Positions 54,123-62,981 of a stretch of 64,000 nucleotides of DNA are shown here, piece by piece. The stretch is from Roseibium sp. (GTDB taxonomy: Bacteria > Pseudomonadota > Alphaproteobacteria > Rhizobiales > Stappiaceae), in contig JAEPNV010000011.1 in assembly GCA_017643215.1 (NCBI GenBank), positions 62,001 through 126,000 of the forward strand, read 5' to 3'. Under the pieces are notes generated by a model. The model was not told where the DNA came from. It saw nothing but the letters and a program-made list of their open reading frames with translations, and did no database searches. The position numbers and the translations under genes were made by a program. Positions within the stretch are counted from its first letter, which is position 1. Every line of letters starts with the position of its first letter.

Positions 54123-54710
54123 TTAAGGAAGCGGGGACAGCGCTCTCAAGATCGCGTCGACCGCGCGGTCGGCGGCATCGAAACGACCCCCGGTATCGAT
54201 GACAAAATGGGCCCGCCGGCGTTTTTCTGCATCGGACATCTGGCGGCTCAAGATCGCCGCGAACCGGTCCTCCGTCATGCCTGGGCGAGCCAGGACCCGC
54301 GCCCGCTGGATGTCGGCGCTGGCCGAGACCACGACACACACATCGACCCGGGTGTGTCCGCCGGTTTCAAAGAGCAAAGGGATATCGAGCACGACCGCGC
54401 GGCGCCGCTGATCGCGGGCCCGATCCAGGAACGCGATCTCATCTTCCCGCACCAGCGGATGGACAATCGCTTCCAGCCGGCGCATCGCCTCGGGCTTGTC
54501 CAGAACCTCGCCCGACAGCCGGGTGCGATCCACCACACCGTCGACGGTCGTTCCGGGGAATGCGCTTTCGATCAAGGGCGCGGCACGTCCGGCATAGAGC
54601 CGGTGGACCGCTGCATCCGCGTCGTATCCGGGAACACCCCGCTTGGCAAACCGCAGCGTCGTCGTCGATTTGCCCATCCCGATCGACCCGGTCAGGCCGA
54701 TCTTGATCAC
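54123..54710 (-). CDS. coaE: Dephospho-CoA kinase
   Basis: Final step of coenzyme A synthesis. P-loop GLTGSIGMGKSTTTLRFAKR, then VVLDIPLLFETGGHTRVDVC and the lid-like SASADIQRARVLARPGMTED. 195 residues. It overlaps aroE by 4 bases, so aroE and coaE are coupled; dnaQ follows 110 bases downstream. Confidence 0.95.
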   Translation of the reverse strand: MIKIGLTGSIGMGKSTTTLRFAKRGVPGYDADAAVHRLYAGRAAPLIESAFPGTTVDGVVDRTRLSGEVLDKPEAMRRLEAIVHPLVREDEIAFLDRARDQRRRAVVLDIPLLFETGGHTRVDVCVVVSASADIQRARVLARPGMTEDRFAAILSRQMSDAEKRRRAHFVIDTGGRFDAADRAVDAILRALSPLP

Positions 54711-55552
54711 GGCGCCACTCCCATGTCCTTGAGCACCAGGTCGCGCACCGTCTCATCCACCTCCGGCTGGCGGCCAAACCATTTTTCAAATCCGGGCACG
54801 GCCTGGTGCAAAAGCATGCCAAGCCCGTCGACCACCGGATTTCCGCGCTGGCGCGCCTGTTTCAACAATTCGGTTTCAACCGGGACATACACAATATCGG
54901 TGACAAGCGCGGAGACGGGCAGGGGTGATAGGTCGACCCGCAGCGGATCTTTTCCCGTCATTCCAAGGGCCGTGGTGTTCACCAGAACGGAGGCGTTATC
55001 CAGGATTTTCCCCAGGTTGTCCCAGGAATGGGCAATCGTTTGGGAACCGAACGTCTCTTGGATGTCCCGTGCTTTTTGCAAGGTGCGATTGACGATGTGC
55101 ACAGTTGTGAATTTGCGCTCCAGCAATGCCCACACGATTGCACGGGCCGCGCCGCCGGCGCCCAGAACCACCGCCGATCCTGCCTTCCGATCCCAACCGG
55201 GCGCCTGTTGATCGAGGTTCCCCAGAAAACCCAATCCATCGGTGTTGGACCCATGGAGCCGGCCGTCATCATCCAGCCACAACGTGTTCGCCGCACCCAT
55301 GGCCTGTGCGGCCTCGTCCAGAATATCGCAGGCCCGGGCCGCCACTTCCTTGTGCGGCACGGTGACATTGCAGCCGACAAGTCCGGAGCCGGCGAAATCC
55401 CGATAGAATGAAAACGCGGTTTCCGGCGGCACGGCGCGGGCAACATAAGAGCCCTCAATGCCATATTTTTTCAGCCAATAGCCATGGATCACCGGCGACC
55501 GGGAATGGTCCACCGGCCAACCGGTCACAGCCGCTTTCTTTAACCTGCTCAT
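54707..55552 (-). CDS. aroE: Shikimate dehydrogenase
   Basis: NADPH-dependent reduction of dehydroshikimate in aromatic amino-acid synthesis. 281 residues with [20 protein letters not shown], the catalytic Lys/Asp region [30 protein letters not shown], nucleotide site [19 protein letters not shown] and [22 protein letters not shown] 55552 overlaps the maf stop by 4 bases; the stop overlaps coaE by 4. Confidence 0.95.
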   Translation of the reverse strand: MSRLKKAAVTGWPVDHSRSPVIHGYWLKKYGIEGSYVARAVPPETAFSFYRDFAGSGLVGCNVTVPHKEVAARACDILDEAAQAMGAANTLWLDDDGRLHGSNTDGLGFLGNLDQQAPGWDRKAGSAVVLGAGGAARAIVWALLERKFTTVHIVNRTLQKARDIQETFGSQTIAHSWDNLGKILDNASVLVNTTALGMTGKDPLRVDLSPLPVSALVTDIVYVPVETELLKQARQRGNPVVDGLGMLLHQAVPGFEKWFGRQPEVDETVRDLVLKDMGVAP

Positions 55553-56142
55553 CGTTCCAGGACGCCTTGTTTGCGCAATTCGTCCAAAAGCGGCAGGAGC
55601 GGCAGTCCGAGAATGGTGAAGTAGTCCCCCTCGATCCGTTCGAACAACTGAATTCCGCGACCCTCGAGCTGATAGGCACCGACGCTGGACAGCGCGGCTT
55701 CCCCGACATCGGCCAGATAGTGCCCGACAAAGGCCGGGCTGAAGGCCCGCATGGTCAACCGGGCAACGGATATGTGACGCCACAGGGTTTCACCGCCGCG
55801 CGCCAACACCACGGCAGACCAGAGTTCATGGGTTTTTCCAGCGAATTTAAGCAATTGCCGGCGGGCCGCGGCCATGTCTTCCGGTTTGGTGTGCCGCGCG
55901 CCATCGAACGCCAAAATCTGGTCGGCGGCGATCACGAGCTTCTCCGGCCGCCGGCTGGAGACATCCTGCGCTTTGGCTTCGGCCAGGACGCTTGCCAGAT
56001 CGTCCGGTGAAAACCCGGCCTCCAAAAGCGGCGCTTCAACGGCGCGCTCGTCGATCTCAGACGGTTCAACCTCGAATTCGAGGCCCGCGTTTTTTAACAA
56101 TTCAGCGCGAATGCGGCTCCCACTGGCCAGGATCAACGACAT
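55549..56142 (-). CDS. maf: Maf-family nucleoside triphosphate pyrophosphatase
   Basis: House-cleaning hydrolase acting on non-canonical or modified nucleotides. 197 residues: [60 protein letters not shown] and [20 protein letters not shown]. First of the tightly overlapping maf-aroE-coaE series, with 28 bases between it and the DUF299 gene upstream. Confidence 0.93.
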   Translation of the reverse strand: MSLILASGSRIRAELLKNAGLEFEVEPSEIDERAVEAPLLEAGFSPDDLASVLAEAKAQDVSSRRPEKLVIAADQILAFDGARHTKPEDMAAARRQLLKFAGKTHELWSAVVLARGGETLWRHISVARLTMRAFSPAFVGHYLADVGEAALSSVGAYQLEGRGIQLFERIEGDYFTILGLPLLPLLDELRKQGVLER

Positions 56143-56170
56143 GGAAGATCCTCAAGCCGGAATTCTTGTG

Positions 56171-57052
56171 TCATTGGGCCTCCAGGGATCGTGTGGTCTT
56201 GTAGGTCTTATACAGCGTCAGGATTTCAGCGGCGGTTTCTTCAACCGACCGGCGGGTTACGTCGATGATTGGCCAGCCGTTTTCCGAACACATGCGCCGG
56301 GTCATGGTGATCTCGCGCGCAATTTCGCTCCGGTCCACATAAGTATCATTATAACCATCTGAATTCATGGATAAAACCCTGTTCCGCCGGATTTGCTGGA
56401 TACGTTCGGCAGATGCCATGAGCCCGACGATCAAGGGTTTTTCCAGGTTCAAGACGTGCGGCGGCAAGGGAATTCCGGGAACAAGGGGCACATTGGCGGC
56501 TTTGATGCCCCGATTGGCCAGATAAATGCAGGTCGGTGTTTTCGATGTCCGCGAAATACCGATCAATACGATGTCCGCCGATTCCAGATCGTCCCAGACC
56601 TGCCCGTCATCATGCATCATCGTGTAGTTGAGGGCTTCCATCCGTTTGAAATACTCAGCATCCAATTCGTGCTGGCCGCCGACCCGATGGGTCTGGGTCA
56701 CGTTCAAGTAGGATTGGAAGACCCCAAAGACCGGATCGAGGATATTGACAAACGGGACACCCAACTCACGGCATTTGTGTTCGAGCCGGCCGGCGATCTC
56801 CACATCCACCAGCGTGTACAGCACGATCCCCGGCGCGGCCTCGATTTCACTGATCACCCGGTCCAACTGCTTTTGCGTGCGGACCAGGGGGTAAACGTGT
56901 TCGATCGCCTGGACGTTTTCATATTGAACGGTCGCAGCCCGCGAGACCGTCATCAACGTTTCGCCGGTGGAATCGGACACCAGGTGAAGATGAAAATAAT
57001 GTCTGGACGGATTCACGAAATCATCCCCAGGGATGTTGATGGATTGGGGCAA
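56171..57052 (-). CDS. Pyruvate, phosphate dikinase regulatory protein (DUF299 kinase/pyrophosphorylase)
   Basis: Bifunctional ADP-dependent kinase and phosphate-dependent phosphorylase that inactivates and reactivates PPDK or PEP synthase. 293 residues with the P-loop-like LIGISRTSKTPTCIYLANRG, FHLHLVSDSTGETLMTVSRA at the start and the FVNILDPVFGVFQSYLNVTQ block. In many alphaproteobacteria this gene borders the replication origin on the side opposite hemE, exactly as here. Confidence 0.92.
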   Translation of the reverse strand: MPQSINIPGDDFVNPSRHYFHLHLVSDSTGETLMTVSRAATVQYENVQAIEHVYPLVRTQKQLDRVISEIEAAPGIVLYTLVDVEIAGRLEHKCRELGVPFVNILDPVFGVFQSYLNVTQTHRVGGQHELDAEYFKRMEALNYTMMHDDGQVWDDLESADIVLIGISRTSKTPTCIYLANRGIKAANVPLVPGIPLPPHVLNLEKPLIVGLMASAERIQQIRRNRVLSMNSDGYNDTYVDRSEIAREITMTRRMCSENGWPIIDVTRRSVEETAAEILTLYKTYKTTRSLEAQ

Positions 57053-57442
57053 TTCCCGCTGGCGGCCATCCGCGCTCCGCGTTGTCCCCGCAGGCGCGAA
57101 TTTATGAACAGATCGTTAAGGAGTGGCAAACTTATGCGAAATGATCCCGGCTGGTTGTGAATTAACACACATCGCTGCCATCATCGACAGATTGTCCCCG
57201 GTTGCCTCATTCTTTAACAAAGGGTTACCCGATATTTAAGCCATTGCACAAACTCTATTTTTCCGATTATCGACTCCTGACCAAAACAGGTTGTCCAATT
57301 TACCGGAGCGTTTATGCTGACGCGCTCTTCGATGTGGATGCTGGTGGATAGAAAATGATTCCGGCAATTCACGGACAATCAAAAAAAACAGATTCAAATA
57401 AGAATCTTATTTAAGGGAAAAGGTGGAGGGGACTTCGATCTC
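57053..57442. other. Probable chromosomal replication origin (oriC)
   Basis: 390 bases with no gene between the DUF299 gene and hemE, the position of the origin in Caulobacter and many relatives. It contains a CtrA-like site TTAACAAAGGGTTAC (57214-57228; consensus TTAA-N7-TTAA with one mismatch). Two adjacent DnaA-box-like 9-mers are TGTGGATGC (57333-57341) and GGTGGATAG (57343-57351), each 7/9 to TGTGGATAA. There are four GANTC methylation sites (57272, 57357, 57391, 57402) and an A+T-rich tract (57376-57421) that could be the unwinding element. Gene orientation switches here: minus to the left, plus to the right. Confidence 0.8.
57396..57412. promoter_or_regulatory. 17 bp perfect palindrome upstream of hemE
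   Basis: AAATAAGAATCTTATTT (7 bp arms, 3-base centre) ends 30 bases before the hemE ATG, inside the origin's A+T-rich tract. It has the look of an operator for hemE or part of the origin unwinding region. Some resemblance to iron-regulator (Fur-type) dyads exists but is not close enough to name the protein. Confidence 0.45.
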
Positions 57443-58471
57443 ATGAAATCGGAAGACCGGGCTGTGATGCGGGTATTGGCTGGAGAAAAGCTTTGGCCGC
57501 CCCCCATTTGGATGATGCGTCAAGCCGGGCGTTATCTGCCCGAGTACCGGGAAACCCGGAAGAAAGCCGCCAACTTTTTGGAGTTTTGTTATTCACCGGA
57601 CCTGGCAACGGAAGTGACGTTGCAGCCTATCCGCCGATACGGTTTTGATGCGTCGATCCTGTTTTCCGACATCTTCGTGGTTCCCGATGCGATCGGATAT
57701 CCGGTTCGCTTTGAAGAGGGACGTGGACCGGTCCTGGAACCCCTCTCCGCGCAACGTGTCGAAGCCCTTGATCAGGACCGGGCTGAGAAGCATCTTCATC
57801 CGGTCATTGAAACGGTCAGCCGGCTGCGGCGGGACCTGCCTTCTGAAACGACCCTGCTTGGCTTTTGCGGCGCGCCCTGGACCGTGGCGTGTTATTCCGT
57901 CGCAGGCCACACGACCCCGGAGCAAACCGCGGCGCGGGTTGGCGCCTACCATGATCCGGACTTGATGCAGTGGTTCATCGACGCGCTTGTTGTTGCCTCT
58001 ATCCGGTATCTGATCCGCCAGCTCGATGCGGGTGCGGACGCGGTGCAAATCTTCGACACGTGGGCCGGGGTACTGGACGATGCCGGCTTTCAAAGATGGT
58101 CCATCGCGCCAACAAAGGCGATTGTCGATGGGGTGAAAGCGCAGCGGCCGGACGCAAAGATCATTGGTTTTCCCAAAGCGTCGTCGGCGCGTCTGGCAAC
58201 CTATGTGGCCGGTACAGGCGTTGATGCGGTCGGCTTCGACTGGACGGCGCCCGATCACGTCGCGCTGGACATCCAAAGGACGGTTCCGGTTCAGGGAAAT
58301 CTGGATCCCATGCGCCTGGTGGCCGGAGGCGCGGCGCTTGATGAAGGGATCGACCATATCCTGCGAACCTTCAACAATGGCCCGTTCATCTTCAATCTCG
58401 GACATGGGGTGACACCAGACGCGGATCCGGACAATGTCGCCCGCATGGTTGACCGGGTGAAGAAGGGTTAG
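57443..58471 (+). CDS. hemE: Uroporphyrinogen decarboxylase
   Basis: Converts uroporphyrinogen III to coproporphyrinogen III in heme synthesis. 342 residues with the signature PPIWMMRQAGRYLPEYRETR (substrate Arg), ASILFSDIFVVPDAIGYPVR (catalytic Asp), GFCGAPWTVACYSVAGH and FNLGHGVTPDADPDNVARM. The GGAGGGG upstream is 12 bases from the ATG. First gene to the right of the putative origin; hemJ follows after 5 bases. Confidence 0.97.
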   Translation: MKSEDRAVMRVLAGEKLWPPPIWMMRQAGRYLPEYRETRKKAANFLEFCYSPDLATEVTLQPIRRYGFDASILFSDIFVVPDAIGYPVRFEEGRGPVLEPLSAQRVEALDQDRAEKHLHPVIETVSRLRRDLPSETTLLGFCGAPWTVACYSVAGHTTPEQTAARVGAYHDPDLMQWFIDALVVASIRYLIRQLDAGADAVQIFDTWAGVLDDAGFQRWSIAPTKAIVDGVKAQRPDAKIIGFPKASSARLATYVAGTGVDAVGFDWTAPDHVALDIQRTVPVQGNLDPMRLVAGGAALDEGIDHILRTFNNGPFIFNLGHGVTPDADPDNVARMVDRVKKG

Positions 58472-58476
58472 ACGCG

Positions 58477-58905
58477 GTGGATCTTTACAGTTGGGTCAAG
58501 TCCATTCATGTGATTTCGATCATCGCCTGGATGGCCGGTATGCTCTATTTGCCGCGGCTTTTCGTCTATCACGTGGATGCGGCCACCGGCTCTGAAAAGT
58601 CGGAGACCTTCAAGGTCATGGAACGGCGGTTGCTGAAGGCGATCATGACGCCGGCGATGATTGCATCTTGGGTGTTCGGATTGTGGGCGGCTTACGAGAT
58701 TGGGGCGTTCAAAGAGGGGTGGTTTCACGCCAAGCTGACCCTGGTTATCTTGCTCTCAGGGGCTCACGGTTATCTCGCCACATGCGTAAAACGGTTTGCG
58801 CGGGACGAGAACACGCAGACGGCCCGCTTTTACCGGATCCTCAACGAGATCCCGACGGTTTTGATGATCGTCATTGTGATTTTGGTGATTGGAAAACCGT
58901 TTTAA
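58477..58905 (+). CDS. hemJ: Protoporphyrinogen oxidase HemJ (UPF0093)
   Basis: Membrane enzyme for the oxidation of protoporphyrinogen IX in bacteria lacking HemG/HemY. 142 residues with four to five membrane segments; the conserved His/Leu-rich opening VKSIHVISIIAWMAGMLYLP and LFVYHV, FHAKLTLVILLSGAHGYLAT and the basic RFYRILNEIPTVLMIVIVIL are typical. GTG 58477 is the start (5 bases after hemE), so hemE-hemJ form an operon catalysing nearby steps of heme synthesis. Confidence 0.93.
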   Translation: MDLYSWVKSIHVISIIAWMAGMLYLPRLFVYHVDAATGSEKSETFKVMERRLLKAIMTPAMIASWVFGLWAAYEIGAFKEGWFHAKLTLVILLSGAHGYLATCVKRFARDENTQTARFYRILNEIPTVLMIVIVILVIGKPF

Positions 58906-59196
58906 GAGGCGAACGGGCGGCTCGCCACAGCGGATTTAGGTGGGTGTCTGGATCTGTGCTGCGGGTTCAATAATGACATGCGTATTTGCAAGTCTGCGGA
59001 CTTGCGAAAGCAGTTAAAACAGCTTATCGTCCGGGCAACTTCCAATCGGCATCCGCATGGTTCAACGTGCGTGGTACGCCGACGTCTACCCTAGACTTAT
59101 CTGGCAGTTCCCTCAGTTCACTTCTGAAGAGCCTGTGCCCACATGGCGCAGAAGTACCCCCAAGATACCCTAGTCCATAGAAACGATCCCAACTTC

Positions 59197-60462
59197 ATGC
59201 GGGAAATGAAACTCAAAGATCTTAAAGAAAAAACGCCGACCGAACTTCTGCAATTCGCCGAAGAGCTCGAAGTCGAAAACGCCAGCACGATGCGCAAACA
59301 GGAGCTCATGTTTGCGATCTTGAAAAATCTGGCGGCCCAGGATGTGGAGATCGTCGGCGAAGGCGTCGTCGAGGTTCTTCAGGACGGTTTTGGTTTTCTC
59401 CGTTCGCCCGACGCGAACTACCTTCCGGGTCCCGATGACATTTACGTGTCTCCCTCCCAGATCCGCCGTTTTTCGCTGCGCACGGGCGATACGGTCGAAG
59501 GCCAGATCCGGAGTCCGAAGGAAGGCGAACGCTATTTCGCGCTTTTGAAGGTCAACACGATCAATTTCGAGGAACCGGAAAAGGCCCGTCACAAGGTCCA
59601 TTTCGACAACTTGACGCCGCTTTATCCGGACGAACGGTTCAAGATGGAGATCGAGGATCCGACCAAAAAGGATCTGTCGTCCAGAGTGATCGATCTGGTG
59701 GCGCCCCTTGGCAAGGGCCAGCGCGGATTGATCACGGCGCCGCCGCGGACCGGTAAGACCGTGTTCTTGCAGAACATCGCCCAATCGATCACGACCAACC
59801 ATCCCGAATGTTATCTGATCGTTCTTCTGATCGACGAGCGTCCGGAAGAAGTGACCGACATGCAGCGGACGGTGAAGGGCGAGGTGGTCTCCTCCACGTT
59901 CGATGAGCCGGCGTCCCGCCACGTCCAGGTCGCCGAGATGGTGATCGAGAAGGCGAAGCGTCTCACCGAACATGGACGTGATGTCGTCATCCTCCTGGAT
60001 TCCATTACCCGCCTTGGACGGGCGTATAACACGGTCGTGCCGTCTTCGGGCAAGGTCCTGACCGGCGGTGTCGACGCCAATGCGCTTCAGCGTCCAAAAC
60101 GGTTCTTCGGGGCGGCCCGGAACATTGAGGAAGGCGGGTCGCTAACGATTATCGCCACGGCTTTGATCGACACGGGCAGCCGTATGGACGAGGTGATCTT
60201 CGAGGAATTCAAGGGCACCGGTAACTCTGAAATCATCCTCGACCGGAAGATCTCCGACAAACGGGTTTATCCTGCGATCGATATTCAGCGGTCCGGGACG
60301 CGGAAAGAAGAGCTCCTTGTGCCTGCCGAACGCCTCAAGAAGACGTTCGTGTTGCGGCGGATCCTCAATCCGATGGGAACGGTTGATGCGATCGAGTTCC
60401 TGTTGGGCAAGCTGAAGCAGACCAAATCGAATGATGATTTCTTCGACAGCATGAACACGTGA
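59197..60462 (+). CDS. rho: Transcription termination factor Rho
   Basis: RNA-dependent ATPase that ends transcription. 421 residues from ATG 59197 ([18 protein letters not shown]), as in rhizobial Rho; ATG 59143 would add 18 residues without homology, so I prefer the shorter form. Primary RNA site [23 protein letters not shown] site [40 protein letters not shown] and the C-terminal [20 protein letters not shown] are intact. About 290 bases lie between hemJ and this start; no gene is seen there, and a Rho-leader function is possible. Confidence 0.95.
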   Translation: MREMKLKDLKEKTPTELLQFAEELEVENASTMRKQELMFAILKNLAAQDVEIVGEGVVEVLQDGFGFLRSPDANYLPGPDDIYVSPSQIRRFSLRTGDTVEGQIRSPKEGERYFALLKVNTINFEEPEKARHKVHFDNLTPLYPDERFKMEIEDPTKKDLSSRVIDLVAPLGKGQRGLITAPPRTGKTVFLQNIAQSITTNHPECYLIVLLIDERPEEVTDMQRTVKGEVVSSTFDEPASRHVQVAEMVIEKAKRLTEHGRDVVILLDSITRLGRAYNTVVPSSGKVLTGGVDANALQRPKRFFGAARNIEEGGSLTIIATALIDTGSRMDEVIFEEFKGTGNSEIILDRKISDKRVYPAIDIQRSGTRKEELLVPAERLKKTFVLRRILNPMGTVDAIEFLLGKLKQTKSNDDFFDSMNT

Positions 60463-60496
60463 TTTTGATTCGGCGACGTATCAACCTGGCAATGTG

Positions 60497-60530
60497 AGGG
60501 CGCGGCGGTCTCCGGCGCGCCCTTTGCCTT
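60497..60530 (+). terminator. Terminator-like hairpin after rho
   Basis: AGGGCGCG (60497-60504) pairs with CGCGCCCT (60516-60523), extended by inner GC pairs, followed by TTGCCTT. It begins 34 bases after the rho stop. Confidence 0.65.
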
Positions 60531-60581
60531 ACAAGCCAGGCCTGTCACGTGAATCGGGCAATTGAATCGGATGCAAAACGG

Positions 60582-61187
60582 ATGACACCGACAGCGCGAC
60601 TTGAAACCAACCGGTTCGTGATCCGGCCCTGGCGGGAGGATGATCTTGACGCGGCCGCCGAGATCTGTGCTGATCCTGAGGTCATGCGGTATTTTCCGGC
60701 CGTCATGTCCCGAATGGAAACCACTCATTTCATCAACAGGGCCATGGAAAAGCATCGCAAGGATGGATTTTGCTTCAGCCCGGTGATCGATAAGACCGAC
60801 GGCGAGTTCTTGGGATTTGTCGGCTTGAGCCGGCCGACATACAAGGCGCCGCTGCCATTTGACCCCTGCGTTGAGATCGGCTGGCGTCTGAAGCGATCGG
60901 CATGGGGAAAGGGCGTTGCAAGCGAGGCGGCCCGGGCCTGGCTTCGATTCGGATTCGAAACCTTGAAACTCTCTGAGATCGTCTCGTTTACCGCACGCCA
61001 GAACATGCCGTCCCAGAAGGTCATGAAACGGATTGGCATGACCAGGGACCGGGACGGTGATTTTGAGCATCCCGCGTTGGATTTGGGTGACGATCTGTCG
61101 TGGCATGTCTTGTACCGGCTCACGTCGGCAGATTGGCGGGCGGCTGATTCACGTGAAACATCCGTGTTCTTGAGCCCAAGCGGCTGA
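60582..61187 (+). CDS. GNAT family N-acetyltransferase (RimJ/RimL-like)
   Basis: About 201 residues from ATG 60582 (212 if GTG 60549 is used). ARLETNRFVIRPWREDDLDA opens the fold; CoA-binding stretch AWGKGVASEAARAWLRFGFE and the C-terminal ARQNMPSQKVMKRIGMTRDR match the RimJ/RimL (acetyltransf_3) type that modifies ribosomal proteins, antibiotics or metabolites. Substrate unknown. Its last 45 bases overlap a parS-like site (61145-61160), so the site lies inside a coding region. Confidence 0.88.
   Translation: MTPTARLETNRFVIRPWREDDLDAAAEICADPEVMRYFPAVMSRMETTHFINRAMEKHRKDGFCFSPVIDKTDGEFLGFVGLSRPTYKAPLPFDPCVEIGWRLKRSAWGKGVASEAARAWLRFGFETLKLSEIVSFTARQNMPSQKVMKRIGMTRDRDGDFEHPALDLGDDLSWHVLYRLTSADWRAADSRETSVFLSPSG
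61145..61160. promoter_or_regulatory. parS centromere-like site 1
   Basis: TGATTCACGTGAAACA matches the ParB-binding consensus TGTTTCACGTGAAACA at 15 of 16 bases. It is 3.7 kb right of the putative origin and lies in the end of the acetyltransferase gene. A degenerate fourth copy with the TCACGTGAA core is at 60541-60556. Confidence 0.85.
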
Positions 61188-61321
61188 CGGTCGGATTGGC
61201 GTTTCGCGCTTGATCGAATCGGCTGCGAAACGCCTGCTCGTCATATTCAATGCCCACGATCCGCGTCCGATGTCAGCATATGTGGGACAAACGAAAAAAC
61301 CTTCGAACCGGAAAAGCGCCC

Positions 61322-62671
61322 ATGGCAGACACCATCTATGCCCTGTCGAGCGGTGCAGTGCCGTCGGGTGTGGCGGTCATCCGTATATCCGGCTCGCGCA
61401 CATGGGATGTGGTTTCTGGTCTGTGTGTCCGGGTTCCGGCGCCCCGGACGGCCAGCGTGCGGGCGCTCCACCATCCGCAGACCGGCGACATGCTGGATGA
61501 GGCGCTGGTCATCATGTTCCAGGGTCCTTCAAGCTTTACCGGCGAGGATGTCGCCGAACTTCACTGCCATGGGGGCCGCGCGGTCGTTCAATCGGTTCTG
61601 GACGCCCTGGCTTCGTTCTCCGGCACCCGGCCGGCCGATCCTGGCGAATTCACCCGCAGGGCTTTCGATCACGGGCGTTTGGACTTGACCGAGGTCGAGG
61701 GCCTGTCGGACCTGATTTGGGCGGAGACAGAACAGCAAAGACGGCAAGCCCTGCGCCAAATGGGCGGCACGCTTGGAACGCTTTATGACGGATGGCGGGA
61801 CCGTCTGATCCATATGCGGGCGATGATCGAAGCTGATTTCGATTTTGCCGACGAAGAGGATGTCCCGGGCAGTGTCGCCGATCAGGTGTGGGAACAGGCG
61901 GACGGGCTCCTGGCCGATATCAACGCGCATCTTGAAAGCTCAAAAAACGGAGAGCGATTGCGGTCCGGTCTTCAGGTGGTTCTGATGGGCGCGCCCAATG
62001 CCGGCAAGTCCAGCCTGTTGAACGCGCTCGCCGGGCGGGACGTTGCGATCGTGACCGAAGAAGCGGGAACAACCCGCGATGTGATCGAGGTTCACCTGGA
62101 TCTTGCCGGCTATCCGCTGACCCTGGTGGATACGGCCGGATTGAGGGAGGCAGCGGGCATAATTGAACAGGAAGGGATCCGGCGGGCGCGCGCCCGCGGG
62201 GAAGCGGCGGACCTGATCCTGTGGCTCGTGGAGCCTGGCGGTGCGGATGTGGATGCCGCGTCAGGCGGTCTCAACGCCGAGCTTCGGGCGTCCATCCCGG
62301 TGTGGACGGTGCGGACCAAACAGGACCTTTCCACCGACGCCGATGGTCCAGACAACCCTCTTGCCGGAGACTTGACTTGTTCGACGGTGGATCAAGACGG
62401 TGTCAGCAGCCTGATTGCGCGCCTTACTCGATTCGCCGAAGAAACGATTTCGGTTGGGGAAGCGCCGCTCGCCACACGGGCGCGGCATAGACATTTTTTG
62501 ACAGAAGCGATGAATGCACTCAAAGCAGCGGCCGATCAATCACATCTGCCGATGGAACTGAGGGCGGAGGACCTTCGGCGGGCGGCGGATGCGCTCGGTC
62601 GCATCACCGGGCGGATCGACGTTGAAGATCTGCTCGATGTGATTTTCCGGGACTTTTGCATTGGCAAATAG
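61322..62671 (+). CDS. mnmE: tRNA modification GTPase MnmE
   Basis: With MnmG makes the 5-carboxymethylaminomethyl group on wobble uridine of certain tRNAs. 449 residues: N-terminal folate-binding DTIYALSSGAVPSGVAVIRI, G1 loop LMGAPNAGKSSLLNALAGRD, VEVHLDLAGYPLTLVDTAGL with G3 and the invariant C-terminal FRDFCIGK with its Cys. ATG 61322 follows GGAAAAG. The gene order rho-(acetyltransferase)-mnmE-mnmG is the classical origin-proximal order. Confidence 0.96.
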   Translation: MADTIYALSSGAVPSGVAVIRISGSRTWDVVSGLCVRVPAPRTASVRALHHPQTGDMLDEALVIMFQGPSSFTGEDVAELHCHGGRAVVQSVLDALASFSGTRPADPGEFTRRAFDHGRLDLTEVEGLSDLIWAETEQQRRQALRQMGGTLGTLYDGWRDRLIHMRAMIEADFDFADEEDVPGSVADQVWEQADGLLADINAHLESSKNGERLRSGLQVVLMGAPNAGKSSLLNALAGRDVAIVTEEAGTTRDVIEVHLDLAGYPLTLVDTAGLREAAGIIEQEGIRRARARGEAADLILWLVEPGGADVDAASGGLNAELRASIPVWTVRTKQDLSTDADGPDNPLAGDLTCSTVDQDGVSSLIARLTRFAEETISVGEAPLATRARHRHFLTEAMNALKAAADQSHLPMELRAEDLRRAADALGRITGRIDVEDLLDVIFRDFCIGK

Positions 62672-62680
62672 GCGCGGAGG

Positions 62681-62696
62681 TGTTTCACGTGAATCA
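62681..62696. promoter_or_regulatory. parS centromere-like site 2
   Basis: TGTTTCACGTGAATCA matches the parS consensus at 15 of 16 bases. It lies between mnmE and mnmG, 10 bases after the mnmE stop. Confidence 0.9.
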
Positions 62697-62728
62697 GGGT
62701 TTGCCTCGATCGATTCACAAACGAAACA

Positions 62729-62744
62729 TGTTTCACGTGAATCA
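62729..62744. promoter_or_regulatory. parS centromere-like site 3
   Basis: A second TGTTTCACGTGAATCA, identical to the copy at 62681-62696 and 48 bases downstream of it, in the same intergenic space. The rest of the 310-base gap 62672-62981 holds no gene that I can support; it presumably carries the mnmG promoter. Confidence 0.9.
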
Positions 62745-62981
62745 GGCCGGCCGTGCCTCGCTGTCAGGTGCATTTCTGCTGCATGGTATCCGTGGCTTTG
62801 CTTTTGACCTGAAACCGGATTTCGACTTATAAGATGCGCCGGTATCACGACGCGCTGAGGACCATTTTGGTCTGTGCGCTATTCCCGCTCTGGCGACGGG
62901 AGCGGGTGCATTCACTTGATCGGACAGGGCACGATGAACCGGTCGAACGGTCCAGGCGTCGTTTGCGAATGAGGAAAACCA

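Noticed and set aside
54013..54339. N-terminal extension of dnaQ
   Set aside because: The added residues overlap coaE on the same strand in another frame and lack homology; Exo I begins right after ATG 54012.
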